64,000 bases of DNA, taken from Gracilaria domingensis (Eukaryota > Rhodophyta > Florideophyceae > Gracilariales > Gracilariaceae). A program made the position numbers and the translations under genes. The notes beneath the pieces were generated by a model. That model was not told where the DNA came from and did no database searches. It worked only from the letters and a program-made list of their open reading frames with translations. Positions 1 through 11,393 of the stretch are shown here, in pieces (position 1 is the first letter of the stretch; the number at the start of each line of letters is the position of its first letter). The DNA lies in the NCBI GenBank assembly GCA_022539475.1, contig VCMS01000181.1:1-64000 (forward strand), read 5' to 3'.

Positions 1-298
1 ACCGGGTCAGGCGAGCGCATCGCACCACCCTCACCCGGGTTCTGCGATGGCTCCATTGCCTCAGTCCCAACCGATGGTTCCGGTGAACGTCTCGTTATGG
101 AATTTTGTGCAAGCGATGGCGCTGATGGCAAACCAAGTTGGTTGGATATCGAAGGAATCTCTCGCACTACGCGATCCACTCCGCGATGGGTTTGCGTTCA
201 GCCCCGCACCGTGGTTCCATCCGCTCTTCCGAGCTGCTGACTTCTTTCTTCCAACCGCAAGGCGGGCACGAGTACAATAGAGCACACCGGTAAGCGAG

Positions 299-679
299 CT
301 ACCCGACCATCGCGTTATCCAATGTTGGAGGCAATGGCGTCCGAGTACGGCGGTGATACGACATGACCTTGGACCTAGGGAGGTGTTCAATTGGCTCCCA
401 AGTGTCCTCGTCAGGCGGATAGCCGTACCAACGGATTCTATACAATAGTTTCCCTTCGGGGCTTTCCTTGTGTTCCACGATACGATCTAACACGAATTCT
501 TGTGGGTATACGCCATCTTCGGCTTCTTCCTTGTCCTTACCCGACATCAGGGAGTGACAATGGGCAAAACCCAGGCGGGGTAGTGGTTCCTTCGGGTTTC
601 GAACCGGTTCTCGGGGCGGAGGACGTGTGGTCCGTAGTGTCTTCAGGCCGTCGCGACGAAGTGCGCTAACTCCCGACAC
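299..679 (-). CDS. Chromodomain module of element 1
   Basis: The reading frame encodes a chromodomain at about residues 57-110 (positions 511-350): an aromatic YPQEFVLDRI start, the central RIRWYGYPPDEDTWEP core with the Trp/Tyr cage residues, and a C-terminal helix. In chromoviruses such domains sit at the integrase C-terminus and steer insertion towards histone marks. Here it is about 600 bp beyond the integrase stop and in a separate frame, so it is either joined by frameshift or readthrough, spliced, or detached by decay. The start codon is not certain; the upstream part (residues 1-50) has no recognisable domain. Confidence 0.8.
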   Translation of the reverse strand: MSGVSALRRDGLKTLRTTRPPPREPVRNPKEPLPRLGFAHCHSLMSGKDKEEAEDGVYPQEFVLDRIVEHKESPEGKLLYRIRWYGYPPDEDTWEPIEHLPRSKVMSYHRRTRTPLPPTLDNAMVG

Positions 680-1263
680 CGGCGTCCAATTGCCTCAAAA
701 CTGAGCTCAATCGAAAGCTCTCGATCTCCGGTTTCCGGCAAACTCTTCTCTATCCCAAACGGGCTACTAATCGACGAACGGTCGCGTCCGTGAAGCGGCA
801 ATACCTTCACATTTGTTGCGGGAGAGCCGTTGTGACGGAGGAGTGGCGTACTGCACTCCCTGCAGAGGGCGGCGGAACGTCGGGCCATGGCGCATGACCT
901 GCGGTGCACTCCATTTTCATTGGATATTTGGGCGCACCCGGGCGCGCGTGCGCGCCACAGGTCCCGTGAACGGTATTTACAGTGTCAGGCCCGCCAGCCG
1001 GCGGTTGCCAAGCAACGTGCACTATCCTCCAGCAATGGCGTATGCTTACAGCAGGTAATCTCGAATCTCTCGCCGTCGGGCTGCACATGCGTACTGGATG
1101 TGGTGCCGTTCACCGTGCTTACGGGTCCAGCACCTCGGCATGTTCCGTGTGCTCCAGCGTGCCCTTCAGGGGTCTTGACTACTTCCTCCTTCAGGCTTTC
1201 CAGTATAATCCTCATGGATTCATCTTTCCTTCCTCCTGCCGCTATGGGCTGTTCCCAGGTGGG

Positions 1264-3718
1264 CTATGCATCGCTCTCCATGTCGCCTCGTCCCACGAAC
1301 GGGTCGGCGGAGACAGTGCGTTCGCGCGAGCGAGATACAGTACGCTCCAACGACTCGGATTGCGTCCCAACGGGGCCACTAGCCTTCTTAGCTGTAGCGC
1401 TCCCTGCGGGGGATTCTTCACTTCTTCCAACTTCATTTCTCGCCAAGGTCTCGGGTGTACGAGACTCAGCGCCAGCGCGATCATTCCCAGCGCGGGATTC
1501 TGTCTCACTCTGAGATTCAACACCTTGGTTAGGTCCAGCGGACGCCGGAGCAACCGGAGCGCGATCTACACTGTCCTCCCCCTCCTTAGGGTGCGATACG
1601 GCTTCCGTATTTGGCGCATATACCGTAGACGGGGGGTGAATCTCATACAACTCGGTAGAGGGTGTAGGTGTAACCCGTGAGAGTCCGGGGTTATCCTTGA
1701 GTAACTCTGTTGTACTAGGCAAGTCGGAGAGACCGCGCTGCGGGTGGGGCAAAACCGAAGGGCGGTTCGCGGTAGCACGCGATTTTTCGGTTTGTTGGTT
1801 CGGCGGTGAGCCATTTCCGGTACTTGTAGTAACTTCCTGGATAGGGCTTGGGGTGCGATACACTCGATCTCGCGATACCCGCTCGTGCTGATTATCGATA
1901 TCGAGCACGACGGTCGTCTCCTGTACGGATACTACCCGACAGGGGCCACTGGCGATCGGAGAGAGCTTATGCCGCTTCTCCTTCTCAGGATTATAGTACT
2001 CCTTCCTGAGGAACACGTATTCACCAGCCCGCAGCTGCGGTAGTGGCCTGCAAATTTGACTATCGAAATTGCGCTTGTAAGCGAGTTGAGCCTTCTCCAT
2101 AGAGCGTTTAGCAGTAGGCACCATCATGGTTAACCAATTCTTCCACGCATCGCGATGTAACCTCGGTGTCGAGTATTCGTACATAGTTGGCTGTGCCTCA
2201 ATGGCAAGGGGACGTAGTCTCCTTGACAGAACCAACTCAAAAGGGGACAAAGACGTAACCCGGTGTACTTGGGTATTATACGCATATGTGATTGCGTCAG
2301 TGTACAGATCCCAAGTCTTGGGGTGTTCCGCAACGTAGGATCTCAATGCACCAAGAATGGTTCGGTTAAATCTCTCTGCTTGACCATTAGTTTGGAGTTG
2401 GTACGTTGTTTTAAACGGATTCCTAATATCCAGGATGCGACACACGTCTTGAAAGAAGTTTGACGTAAACTGAGGGCCGTTGTCGGAGAGTAAATGTACC
2501 GGTGGTCCATAGACATAGACCGAGTGGGTAACAAACGCCTGAGCCACGGCGGCAGCGGTTATCCGCTTAAGCGGCACGGTCCGTGCCAGCTTCGAGAAGC
2601 GATCGGTAATCACCAGGAGGTATTGATTCCCTTGCGAGCTTTTGATCAATTCGCCTAGAATGTCAATGGCGACAGACTCGAGCGGCGCCGTTGCGGGAAA
2701 CAGCTTTAACTTCTTGGAGTGCTTCCTCAGTTTGATGTCGTTCTTAGCGCATTCCTGACAGGATCGGCGTACTGCATAACAGTCAAATGCCATTGCCGGC
2801 CAGTAAAAATCCCTTCTCAGTGTGAGATACAACTTTCTTCCTCCCGGGTGGGCTCCCAACTTCACGTAGTGAGAGAGATGAAGAACGCGGCTCTGCAAGG
2901 AGTGCGGTACCACTATTTGTGGGTTTGTTGACACCTTCCTTACTAGGTAGCCTTGATCCTTCACTTGAAACGGTAAGTGATATCCACCGTTCAGACGGGC
3001 TCGTACCTGGGTACGGAAGGGATCTGTCTGCTGTTCCCATATCATCTCCTCGTGCGTGATGGGTATGAATGACCCGGCACCCGGTTCAGCGGTTCTTGTG
3101 GCGAGGATGTCGTCACACACGTCATCCGACAGGATTTCTATGCTCCCATCGAGGTCACCAACCATAAAACATGGGATATCAGCGTCCTCGGTAGGCTCGG
3201 CTTCAGCTGCTGTGCCCAAACGGGATAGGGCGTCCGCCTGGAGGTTGAGAGAACCTTTCTTGTACACGACTTCGAAGTCGAATTCCGACAGTCGGAGCCT
3301 CCAACGCATCAAACGTCCCGATGGTTCGGTGATTTACATGAGCCAACGGAAGCACTTGTGGTTAGTGTGCACCCTAAAGTGAGTTCCCATCAAATATGGT
3401 CTGAGAGTGAACAATGCCCAGACCACGGCAAGACATTCCTTGTCAGACACCGAGTAATTCATTCCCTTCGTGGACGTTCAGCGATCTCGACCAGTACCCA
3501 ATAGGCTGTCGTTTCCCGGTCTCGTCGGTTTGAAACAAAGCACACCCAACCTGATTCGCGCTAGCGTCGGTATCGACTTCATAAGGTAACCCAGGTTTGG
3601 AGAGAGCCAAAACTGGCGGCGACGTTACGGCGTCGACCAATGCGGTAAAAGCGGAGGCCTCTGCACCTCCAAAGGGGTCCAATTCAACAGGTTTTCCTTT
3701 CGTAAGGAGCTTATTCAA
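1264..3718 (-). pseudogene. RNase H and integrase part of element 1 pol (broken)
   Basis: Ty3-type RNase H begins near 3718 (the DTDASANQVGCALF core) and ends near 3200 at the conserved LSRLG. It is broken by a frameshift near 3465 and an in-frame TAA near 3338; a TAG near 3790 separates it from RT. Integrase follows with an H-H-C-C zinc finger (about 2900-2740) and the DDE triad: Asp in VAIDILGEL, Asp in LLSDNGPQFTS, Glu in NGQAERFNR. A long Ser/Thr/Pro/Glu-rich tail ends at the stop at 1264. The same frame stays open past that stop to about 985, so readthrough towards the chromodomain is possible. Confidence 0.88.
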
Positions 3719-3787
3719 TGGTGAAGCAATGTCCGCAAAGTTCGGAACGAAACGTCGGTATACGTTACACAGTCCTAAGAAGGATCG

Positions 3788-5887
3788 CTACTCTGTTTGA
3801 GTCCTTGGGTGCTTAGCCTCTTTCAAGGATTTGACCCGTACCTCATCGACTGAGAGTTTTCCGGGACGGATTATGTGACCCAGATACTTAACCGATTCGG
3901 TGAAGAACTCGCACTTCTTGAGTTTTAGGGTGATGCCTGCATCACGCAGTACTCTCATGACATCCCGAACATGGGCTAGATGATCATCCAGATTGTTGGA
4001 AAAAACGACGATATCGTCCAGATACACCAAACATGTGGTCCACTTAAATCGTGCTAACAGGATATCAACCGCACGCTGAAAAGTGGCGGGTGCATTAGTT
4101 AACCCAAAGGGCATTCTCCGGAAGCGGTATAGGCCTTGGTGGCATACGAACGCCGTCTTATCCCGGTCTTTCTCCCTGATGGGAACCTGCCAATATCCCC
4201 AGTTGGCGTCAAGGGTGGTGAACACGTTCGCGCTCCCAAGAGAATCGATATATTCGTCCAACCGGGGTATCTGATATACATCTTTCACTGTCACCACATT
4301 CAACTTTCGGTAATCGATACAAAATCTCCACGATCCATCCGGTTTCGGAACTAACACTACTGGTGACGCCCAAGGGGATTGAGCGGCCTCAATAACGCCA
4401 GCCCTCAACATCTTCTCAGCTTGAGACTTCTCTTCCTCCCGAGCCTTCGGTCCGGCCCGATAGGGGTGTTGCGCAATCGGCCGAGTATTCGGAAGCAAGT
4501 CAATACAATGCTCAGTTACTCCAATTGCTCCTAGATTTCCGTCCCACATGGGAGTGAATTCTCGCAGCATCTCGCGAAGCTTCTCCCGATGGGATTCCGG
4601 TACATGCTCCAAATCGAGCTTCATCAATTCCTCAACAGGGTCCTTCAAGTCACTGCCAGGTGGCACAGAACTAACCTCCAAAGGTTTCGGATTGTTCTGA
4701 CCCAAGTCCTTTTCGGTTTCCTCCGTGTCCACGGCTTCACTAACTCGCAATTCAGTGCTCTCCTCCCCCTCCTTAGGGTCTGACACTCCGAGAACCTTTG
4801 CGATATGTATCTTCGTTGGGACGACCGCCGTCGGGTGTGGCAGCACTGTACCAATCACTTGGTTCTTTACTAGGCACTCAGTAGACTTTCCAAAATTGGC
4901 GACCATAACCTTGAAGTGTCGATCTGGTTGAATAGTTAGCACTCCATTCGCAAGAGCGATTTGGCGTTGTTCATATAAAGCCGGCAACGGTTGTACTGTG
5001 TGGAGACCCCATTGTTTGTTGGTGTCATAGATCCATACCTGGGACTCTGGTGGCAGCTGCACTGCCTTCGAGACGTGTAGCTTGGTCGACACCATGCCAT
5101 CGTTGGAGGCTTGCTGCGCAGCTGGTAGCGGCACATGTGTCCGGGTTGCGGCTCGCAGCGGTTTCCGAACAATCTGCAGGACTGATCCGTCTTCCATTTC
5201 CACTTGGCGTTTCCGCGGGCGGATAGCTCCCACGAAGCGATCACAAAAATCACAACCGAGGATAATCGGGGCAGACAATGAGTCGCAGACGACAAAGTTA
5301 AGTTGTACCAAACAAGTTTCTATTCGTACAAGGAGTGTAATGTAACCAGCCGTTCTCAACGAATTATTGTTCGCGTCGGCGAGGTTTAGGGCAGGGCCGA
5401 AACGGATCGTTCCCCGAAGAGCGGGCGGAATTAACTTCTTGTTGATTACGTTAGGAGCAGCTCCTGTATCTAGGACAGCTAATTGCCTAACCATGAATTG
5501 GATGGACAGGTCAAGGTCAACATATACCTTGTAGTTCCTCTTGGCCATTACCAGGATTCTATACGGCGCACGGAGATTTCGGGACCGTACCCACGGGCGA
5601 CGAAGAACACCACAGTGTTCTGAATCCACGTCTGTGGCAGCCATCTTCCTCTTCAGGATTCTAACAGCCGGGGAGTGAAGCGGAGGCGCCTCGGGCGTCT
5701 TCAACTTCAGCTTAGAAGACGATCCTCCACAGGGGAGACTCCCAAGTTTAGGTTTTCGGAGCAGGACCCACCTGTTGGGGGCGGTTGCCATCCTGGGCAT
5801 CATGCTGATGACCGTTCGCGGGTTCGAATTTTCCCACCATGTTCTGGGCTGCCGTGTGGGCGGCCTGACCAATATTTGATCCTCCAC
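3788..5887 (-). CDS. Protease and reverse transcriptase of element 1
   Basis: This open frame of about 700 codons carries a retropepsin with the VLDTGAAPN active site near 5470, then a Ty3/gypsy reverse transcriptase with CIDYRKLN, the palm segment FTTLDANWGYWQVP and the catalytic YLDD box near 4020. It overlaps the gag frame by 140 bases and lies in the +1 frame relative to gag, so expression should need frameshifting. It ends in a TAG where relatives continue into RNase H (RSFLGL motif follows directly), so the stop is probably a lesion. Confidence 0.93.
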   Translation of the reverse strand: MEDQILVRPPTRQPRTWWENSNPRTVISMMPRMATAPNRWVLLRKPKLGSLPCGGSSSKLKLKTPEAPPLHSPAVRILKRKMAATDVDSEHCGVLRRPWVRSRNLRAPYRILVMAKRNYKVYVDLDLSIQFMVRQLAVLDTGAAPNVINKKLIPPALRGTIRFGPALNLADANNNSLRTAGYITLLVRIETCLVQLNFVVCDSLSAPIILGCDFCDRFVGAIRPRKRQVEMEDGSVLQIVRKPLRAATRTHVPLPAAQQASNDGMVSTKLHVSKAVQLPPESQVWIYDTNKQWGLHTVQPLPALYEQRQIALANGVLTIQPDRHFKVMVANFGKSTECLVKNQVIGTVLPHPTAVVPTKIHIAKVLGVSDPKEGEESTELRVSEAVDTEETEKDLGQNNPKPLEVSSVPPGSDLKDPVEELMKLDLEHVPESHREKLREMLREFTPMWDGNLGAIGVTEHCIDLLPNTRPIAQHPYRAGPKAREEEKSQAEKMLRAGVIEAAQSPWASPVVLVPKPDGSWRFCIDYRKLNVVTVKDVYQIPRLDEYIDSLGSANVFTTLDANWGYWQVPIREKDRDKTAFVCHQGLYRFRRMPFGLTNAPATFQRAVDILLARFKWTTCLVYLDDIVVFSNNLDDHLAHVRDVMRVLRDAGITLKLKKCEFFTESVKYLGHIIRPGKLSVDEVRVKSLKEAKHPRTQTE

Positions 5888-7856
5888 TCAGGTGGACAGC
5901 CATCGCGTGCTTCGCGCCTTCATAGGAAGTTCTCGGCACACGAGCTTGATTCTCTGGCGAGAGGGACTCGAACTGAGCGATAATTCTCAATCTTTCCCGT
6001 GCTGGGAGTGTACACTGCCTCGAGATATGCCCAAATTGGTAACACTCGTAGCAGATAACTGAGGTTGGTTGGTCTTGCGGACCTCTGTCCACACGACCCT
6101 GCAGGTTATTTTCCCTCCATCCTGGGCGACTGAATCTCATCCCATGACCTCCATAAGGAATAGGTGCTGCGGGCACTCGCTGTCCCTGTGCATAAAATGC
6201 AGGGTCAGTCTCCGATGACGGAGCTGACGTGGACGGTAGTTCCGAAGTACTAACTGAGTCGGGGTTGCTAGCCACGAGGTTGATGTTGTCATGATCCAAA
6301 TGGGAGTCGTTCGCATTGCATTGGGCGGATGAATAGTCAGATTCCTCAGCGAATAGTACCTTACGAGGCTTTGACCTAGAGGGCCGCCGAGCTCGGAGCG
6401 TTTCCCCTTCGGCTTGGGCGTATTGTACTAATTCAAGGTAGGTCATCTTTCTATTATCCTCCCGATATCGGGCTACCAGTGCCCGTATTTGGGGATCCAA
6501 CCCATCCACGAACATGGAACATCTCTCTCCAGACGGATGAACATTACCACAGCGGTGGAAAGCCTTATTCAGGCGCGTTGAGTAAGCGGTTTCCGTTTCT
6601 CCCGGACGTTGTTTCGTATCCCTCAGGGCTGACGTAGCCTTTTGAATGGCGTGACCAGTAGCGTATGACCGTAAAAGGTAGTGTACTGCTTCAGGCCAAC
6701 ACGTAACTCCTCCTTCCGAGGCTCTCGACGATCCGCGGACGGAATTGAATTGATCTTCGGCCAGACCTTTGAGGTAATCCGGGAGGGCTACATACGCCTG
6801 TCCCTCACTCATTCCGAGTATATCGGCTTCTTGCACGAACCTTGCGAGGAAATCCAGAACCAGAATGGGGTCTTCTCCTGTAAACTCCCCCTTGTTTAGA
6901 GTAACGCCGAGTCTTCGGATAAAATCCCTAACTTTTCCAGTTCCTCTCGAGGTCCGAACTTCGGAGGTATCCTGAAGTCGATAATATCGATATGAAAGCC
7001 ACTTCCGATATAACGGATTGGATGGCTTCAACTCCTTCAAGCCATAATGCTTCTCTCCCTCCTTCCGACTGCCGATAGCCCTTTGAGAGGTAAAGGTAGC
7101 TTTAGACCGTGACTTTGACGAACGGGAACGCCGGCGGCGGCTATCATCCGAGGAATCGGAGAATGACGACGATGACGAGCTGTCCGAACTACTTCCGGAG
7201 ACGGAGTCAGACACATCCGAATAATTACGAGATTCCTTCATGGAATTTCGACGGCCCCTCTTACTAGATCTACGAAGGGAACTTTCGGCATCCGAACGAT
7301 TCCGCTCGGAGGCTTCTGTCTCCTCTTCCATCCTAATAGTGGCTTCGAGGGTATCCAAACGTGCATGGACTCGCTCCATGGCGGTTCGGGTTTCCTCTCT
7401 TTCGAGGCAAGAGTCCTCTACATATGCCCTTGGGAGACCAAAGCACTCCATGATGGAATTCATCTCCTGTCTCAGGGTACGAACTTCTACCGAGACATCC
7501 TTATCTAGGAGTTTATAGACCTGTCGACGCAGTTCCTCGACTGACTCGATGAGGGATACGTGTGCTGCATTAGCGATGCGGCGGGCGCTCAGATTACTGT
7601 ACTCCTGAGAGTCAAGCTTTTCCGGCGGTGCGGTTGAGGGTATCTCCACGACTGGATCTTCCTCCTCTGGTTGCGGTGCAGCCTGCGAAGGAAACTCTAC
7701 AACCTCCTGTGCATCAATTGGCGCGTCCGGGCTCTCGGAGTTTTCACGATTACTTCCAGGTTCGGGGACCGATGTCCTCGAACGCGTACCACCCGAACGA
7801 GCGGAGGCGTTTGACGTAACCGATCTTCCTTTCGAGGACGGCGCCTGGCGCGGCAT
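5748..7856 (-). CDS. Gag of element 1
   Basis: The first ATG of the frame is at 7856, about 190 bases after the primer site, and gives about 702 residues. The N-terminus is disordered, followed by a helical stretch and an Arg/Ser-rich segment (SKSRSK type), a capsid-like helical domain around residues 280-480, and one CCHC zinc knuckle (C-x2-C-x4-H-x4-C, positions 6058-6011) for RNA binding. The frame is intact, unlike pol. It is homologous to the gag remnants of element 2. Confidence 0.9.
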   Translation of the reverse strand: MPRQAPSSKGRSVTSNASARSGGTRSRTSVPEPGSNRENSESPDAPIDAQEVVEFPSQAAPQPEEEDPVVEIPSTAPPEKLDSQEYSNLSARRIANAAHVSLIESVEELRRQVYKLLDKDVSVEVRTLRQEMNSIMECFGLPRAYVEDSCLEREETRTAMERVHARLDTLEATIRMEEETEASERNRSDAESSLRRSSKRGRRNSMKESRNYSDVSDSVSGSSSDSSSSSSFSDSSDDSRRRRSRSSKSRSKATFTSQRAIGSRKEGEKHYGLKELKPSNPLYRKWLSYRYYRLQDTSEVRTSRGTGKVRDFIRRLGVTLNKGEFTGEDPILVLDFLARFVQEADILGMSEGQAYVALPDYLKGLAEDQFNSVRGSSRASEGGVTCWPEAVHYLLRSYATGHAIQKATSALRDTKQRPGETETAYSTRLNKAFHRCGNVHPSGERCSMFVDGLDPQIRALVARYREDNRKMTYLELVQYAQAEGETLRARRPSRSKPRKVLFAEESDYSSAQCNANDSHLDHDNINLVASNPDSVSTSELPSTSAPSSETDPAFYAQGQRVPAAPIPYGGHGMRFSRPGWRENNLQGRVDRGPQDQPTSVICYECYQFGHISRQCTLPARERLRIIAQFESLSPENQARVPRTSYEGAKHAMAVHLSGGSNIGQAAHTAAQNMVGKFEPANGHQHDAQDGNRPQQVGPAPKT

Positions 7857-8046
7857 ACTGCAGGTAGCCAACTGGACTCCGGGATAATTACGTGAGAAAT
7901 CACGAGACTTCCGAACAACCAAAAAGGGGATGGGAGAAATCTAATTACAACCCAAAGAAGGGGCTATAACTGTCACTCTCGCGAAAAGGGAATTCCAAGG
8001 GTCCAGATTCCAACTAGCACAACAACCCGGTTATGGTCCGCTACCG

Positions 8047-8064
8047 TTCTAAGTCGGGAGACCA
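8047..8064 (-). other. Primer binding site of element 1
   Basis: Minus-strand TGGTCTCCCGACTTAGAA begins with the TGG expected for pairing to a tRNA CCA end and sits 3 bases inside the LTR end. The same sequence, TGGTCTCCCGACCTAGAA, occurs at the equivalent place in element 2. I do not recognise the cognate tRNA. Confidence 0.6.
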
Positions 8065-8067
8065 AAA

Positions 8068-9091
8068 TGTAGAGCAAAACCCTGTGGTGAACGCTATGGG
8101 GAATCTCCTCTAGGATGTCCGAGTCCTACTCCCTATGGGAGGTAGGCTCAGCGATAGAACCCTCTGTCCGTGCTCGAGTCGAGTGACAAACCGGGTGTAA
8201 GACCGGAGACGGTGACTGGCTATACCTACAGAGGTGGAACGCAAAGAACGATGCAGATCCAGAGATGGAGTGTGATCCAAACCTGAACAAAGGGAAGAGA
8301 AAGGGGACCGTGTAAACGAGAGAAAGCTCACGGTAGAAACCACCGGAGCGGAGCTACGGACCGTGGCAACCGGCGGGAACAGGTCCGACAGCGGAGCGAC
8401 GCACTCAAAGGCGCCAAATATAAACTCAATACTGGGGCGGAAGCGATACCTGAATCAGGTGAACAAGTGCAAACAGCAAGACTCAACAGAGTGACAACAA
8501 CAAGAATTAACAACAAAAACAAAACAAGAAACAACAAAAGACAACCGACGCGACGGTAACCACAATCAAAGATCCAAAGATGGCAAGACAAGTGCTTCCT
8601 TAGTGACCCTGAGGGGTAGTAGTGCCGATACCAATCGTGTTCACTCTCCGTTTAGAGTCGTAGATCTACGTAGGCAGCAAGCTACTATAGCCCGATTCTG
8701 AACAGGATTCGACTTGAACGTCAGCTCAGTTGTCCATTTACTTGGAGGCTCCAGGGTGAGATCACCCGAGCATATATACTATTACTACTACGGTATCTAC
8801 AATGCACACCTCCCGAGGATCATACACGTGGACGAACCACTGTCAGGGTGCAGGGTATTTCCCAACGGGCGTGGCACAAATATCTAACTAGCCAGCTCCA
8901 CCACGCGGCCTACTATCACACCTGCTAGGCACTTCCCATGCAAGGTCCACCTATTAAGGGTCCAACCAAACCATCCCAACAATACCCAAAATTAAAGGAA
9001 GTTTTCATAACTTAGCCACGTCACCGGTCATCGGTACCATCTCATTATGAGCGGCATGATGCATCCGATAGCGGAAAGCCGTTGCTCCACA
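8068..9091 (-). repeat. 5' LTR of element 1
   Basis: On the plus strand it starts TGTAGAG (8068) and ends CTCCACA (9091), giving near-perfect inverted ends TGTRGAG. The inner end is 3 bases from the primer site. The outer end coincides exactly with loss of integrase homology in element 2. Length is 1024 bp. Parts of 8160-8360 match the LTR of element 2 (shared GGCTATACCTACAGAGGTG and GGAGCGGAGC), so the two LTR families are related. The second LTR needed for proof is outside the window. Confidence 0.75.
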
Positions 9092-11384
9092 GGTAGGTGG
9101 TCGTAAATAGATTCTTGACACTCAAGATCCGACAGAACTCCTGGAAAAACTTCGACGTGAGCTGTGAACCGTTATCTGATAATAGAGGAACCGGTGGAGC
9201 GTACACAAAGACCCAGTCGGTGACAAAGGCTTGTGCAACTACGGTGGCCGTAATCCGTTTCAACGGGACTGTCCGTACCAGCTTAGAGAACCTATCGATA
9301 ATCACCAAAAGGTATCGCTTACCTCTAGCGGTCCGGATCAATTCGCCTAAGATATCGATGGCGACACGCTTACGGATTGGAACTTGCCAGTATCCCCAAT
9401 TGGCATCTAAGGCAGTGAACACTGTAGCACTCCCTAGTGAGCCAATGTATTCATCCATTCTGGGTATAGGATACAAGTCCTTGACGGTGACCGAATTAAG
9501 ACGACGGTAGTCGATGCAGAATTGCCATGATCCATTGGCTTTCGGAACTAGCACCACTGGTGAGGCCCAAGCGGATTGTGCCGCCTCAATGACGCCAGCG
9601 CGTAACATCTTCTCGACCTGAGATCGTTCTTCTTCCCTTGCTGTGGGACCAGCTCGGTACGGGTGTTGCGAAATGGGGCTAGTACCTGGAAGTAGGTAAA
9701 TACGGTGTTCCGTGATTCCAATTGTCCCAAGGGATCCGTCCCACATGGGTGTGAATTCCCTTAGCATTTCTCATAATTTATCTCTATGAGATTCAGGTAC
9801 ATGATCAAAATTCAACTGTTCCAGTTCCTTGACAGGGTCTGTGTCTGCTGTTTCTGGTGGTAATGCTTTACTCTCGGTGGGTGCCAGTGACTCAGTAATT
9901 GGGTTCGCTGGGTTAACCGATGCAGTAAGAGCGTTCACCGCTGTTCCCTTCCCCTCCTTAGCATCGGTTATATCGAGAACATCCGCAACTGGTATCTTCG
10001 TTGGCACGATGGCAGCAGGATGTGGGAGAGTGGTACTAAGGATTTAGTTTTTTGCTAACCACTGTCGGGTTTTGCCAAAGTTAGCGACCAGAACTCTGAA
10101 TGGTTTGTCGGGTTTCACCGAAATTACTCCGTTGGCTAAAGCGAGTTGGTTCTGATCATACAATGACGGCAACGGTTTTACCACGCGTAGACCGGACTGC
10201 TTGGTGGTTATGGTGACCCAAACTTGGGATTCTGCAGGGATGGCGAGAGACTTTGCCACACGCAGTGTCGACGATACCGGACTGACGGTTGGGACTTCCT
10301 GTGCAGCAGAGAGCGAAACGAGCTTGCGTGTAGCTCTCTTCAGCGGTTTCCTTACAGTCGGGATTTCGAAACCATCATCCATGGTAAGAACTCGAGCTCG
10401 AGGGCAAAAAGCTTCAACAAAACGATTACAAAAGTCACAACCGAGTATTACCGGTGCGGAAATGCTTTTGCAAACCATGAAATCCACTTTAACCATACAG
10501 GTTCTTAATCGCACCATGGGAGGTACGTACCCAAGAGTACGCAAAGGGTTGTTATTGGCATCCGCGATGTACAGTCCTGGGCCATGGCGAATTTCATCCC
10601 GTAACGCGGGTGGTACCAACTCAAGGTGAATCAGGTTTGGGCTAGCCCCTGTATCCAACACAGACAACTGTCGAACCATGAACTGGTTAGACAAGCCAAG
10701 ATCGGCATAAACTTTGTAGTTTCTCTTAGCCATAACAAGAACTCTTTCCAGAACACGGAGATTACGGGACCGTATCCACGGACGACGTAGAACCGAAAGA
10801 TGTTCTGAGTTCGCGTCAGATTTAGCGGCTATCCTTGAAAGAATTTTAACAGCTGGGGAGCGAAGCTGTGACGCCTCGGGCGCCTTCAAGTTCGGCTCGG
10901 AACGCGCCTCTTCTGTAGAGGGAACTACCAAAGTCACTTTTTTCGGAACGGGGCTCACCGCGTTTGGTATGTGAACTCCATTCTGGGAGCTTAGCTGAAC
11001 TACATGCGTGGGTACTTCGCTTTGAACCTGATTCGAAGGTATCTTTGCCGGAATGGCGGGCTGAGCATAAACCGGAACCGGTAATCCCAGCTCTGCTCTT
11101 GCCCGATCATATTCCTTTCGCCGAACAGATTCCTTTTCCTCGGGCGTGAGGGCTTCGTAATACGCAATATTTTTCGGCGTGTGCGACGGCGGAAATACGC
11201 ACTGCGTTGATACATGACCTGGAAGGTAGCAATGGTAACATATGAACGAGGCTGGTTTGTCGTGAGGATGAGTGTCCAGCCGACGTTGTGTCGTAGTGTC
11301 TTTCCAACCTGAACGGTTCAGACGCGACGACTTCTTAGCGTAGGGCAGCGGGGCTGCAGGCACCCGGGCGCCTTGTGCGTACAA
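9092..11384 (-). pseudogene. Gag C-terminus, protease, RT and integrase fragment of element 2
   Basis: A single reading frame runs from 11384 down, broken only by stops at 10044 and 9771. It carries a CCHC knuckle (CYHCYLPGHVSTQC), the retropepsin active site VLDTGASPN, then RT up to LDANWGYWQVP. There an in-frame deletion near 9370 joins it to the integrase core VAIDILGEL and LLSDNGSQLTS, removing the YxDD box, RNase H and the integrase zinc finger. Gag and protease are in one frame here, unlike element 1. Homology ends at the LTR junction at 9092; beyond it the frame reads into the inserted LTR. Confidence 0.88.
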
Positions 11385-11393
11385 TGCAGGGTC

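Larger units (their letters stand above)
1..9091 (-). mobile_element. Ty3/gypsy chromovirus-type LTR retrotransposon (element 1), 3' end outside window
   Basis: Read on the minus strand the order is 5' LTR (9091-8068), primer site, gag with a CCHC knuckle, aspartic protease, reverse transcriptase, RNase H, integrase, then a chromodomain at 511-350. Protease-RT-RNaseH-IN order with a chromodomain is diagnostic of Ty3/gypsy chromoviruses. No copy of the LTR occurs at 1-298, so the 3' LTR must lie beyond the left edge or be lost. The element sits inside the integrase gene of element 2. Pol carries two stops and a frameshift, so this copy is not autonomous as sequenced. Confidence 0.93.

Noticed and set aside
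1264..1700. Plus-strand frames across the element 1 integrase tail
   Set aside because: Shadows of the minus-strand pol frame, which has catalytic motifs.
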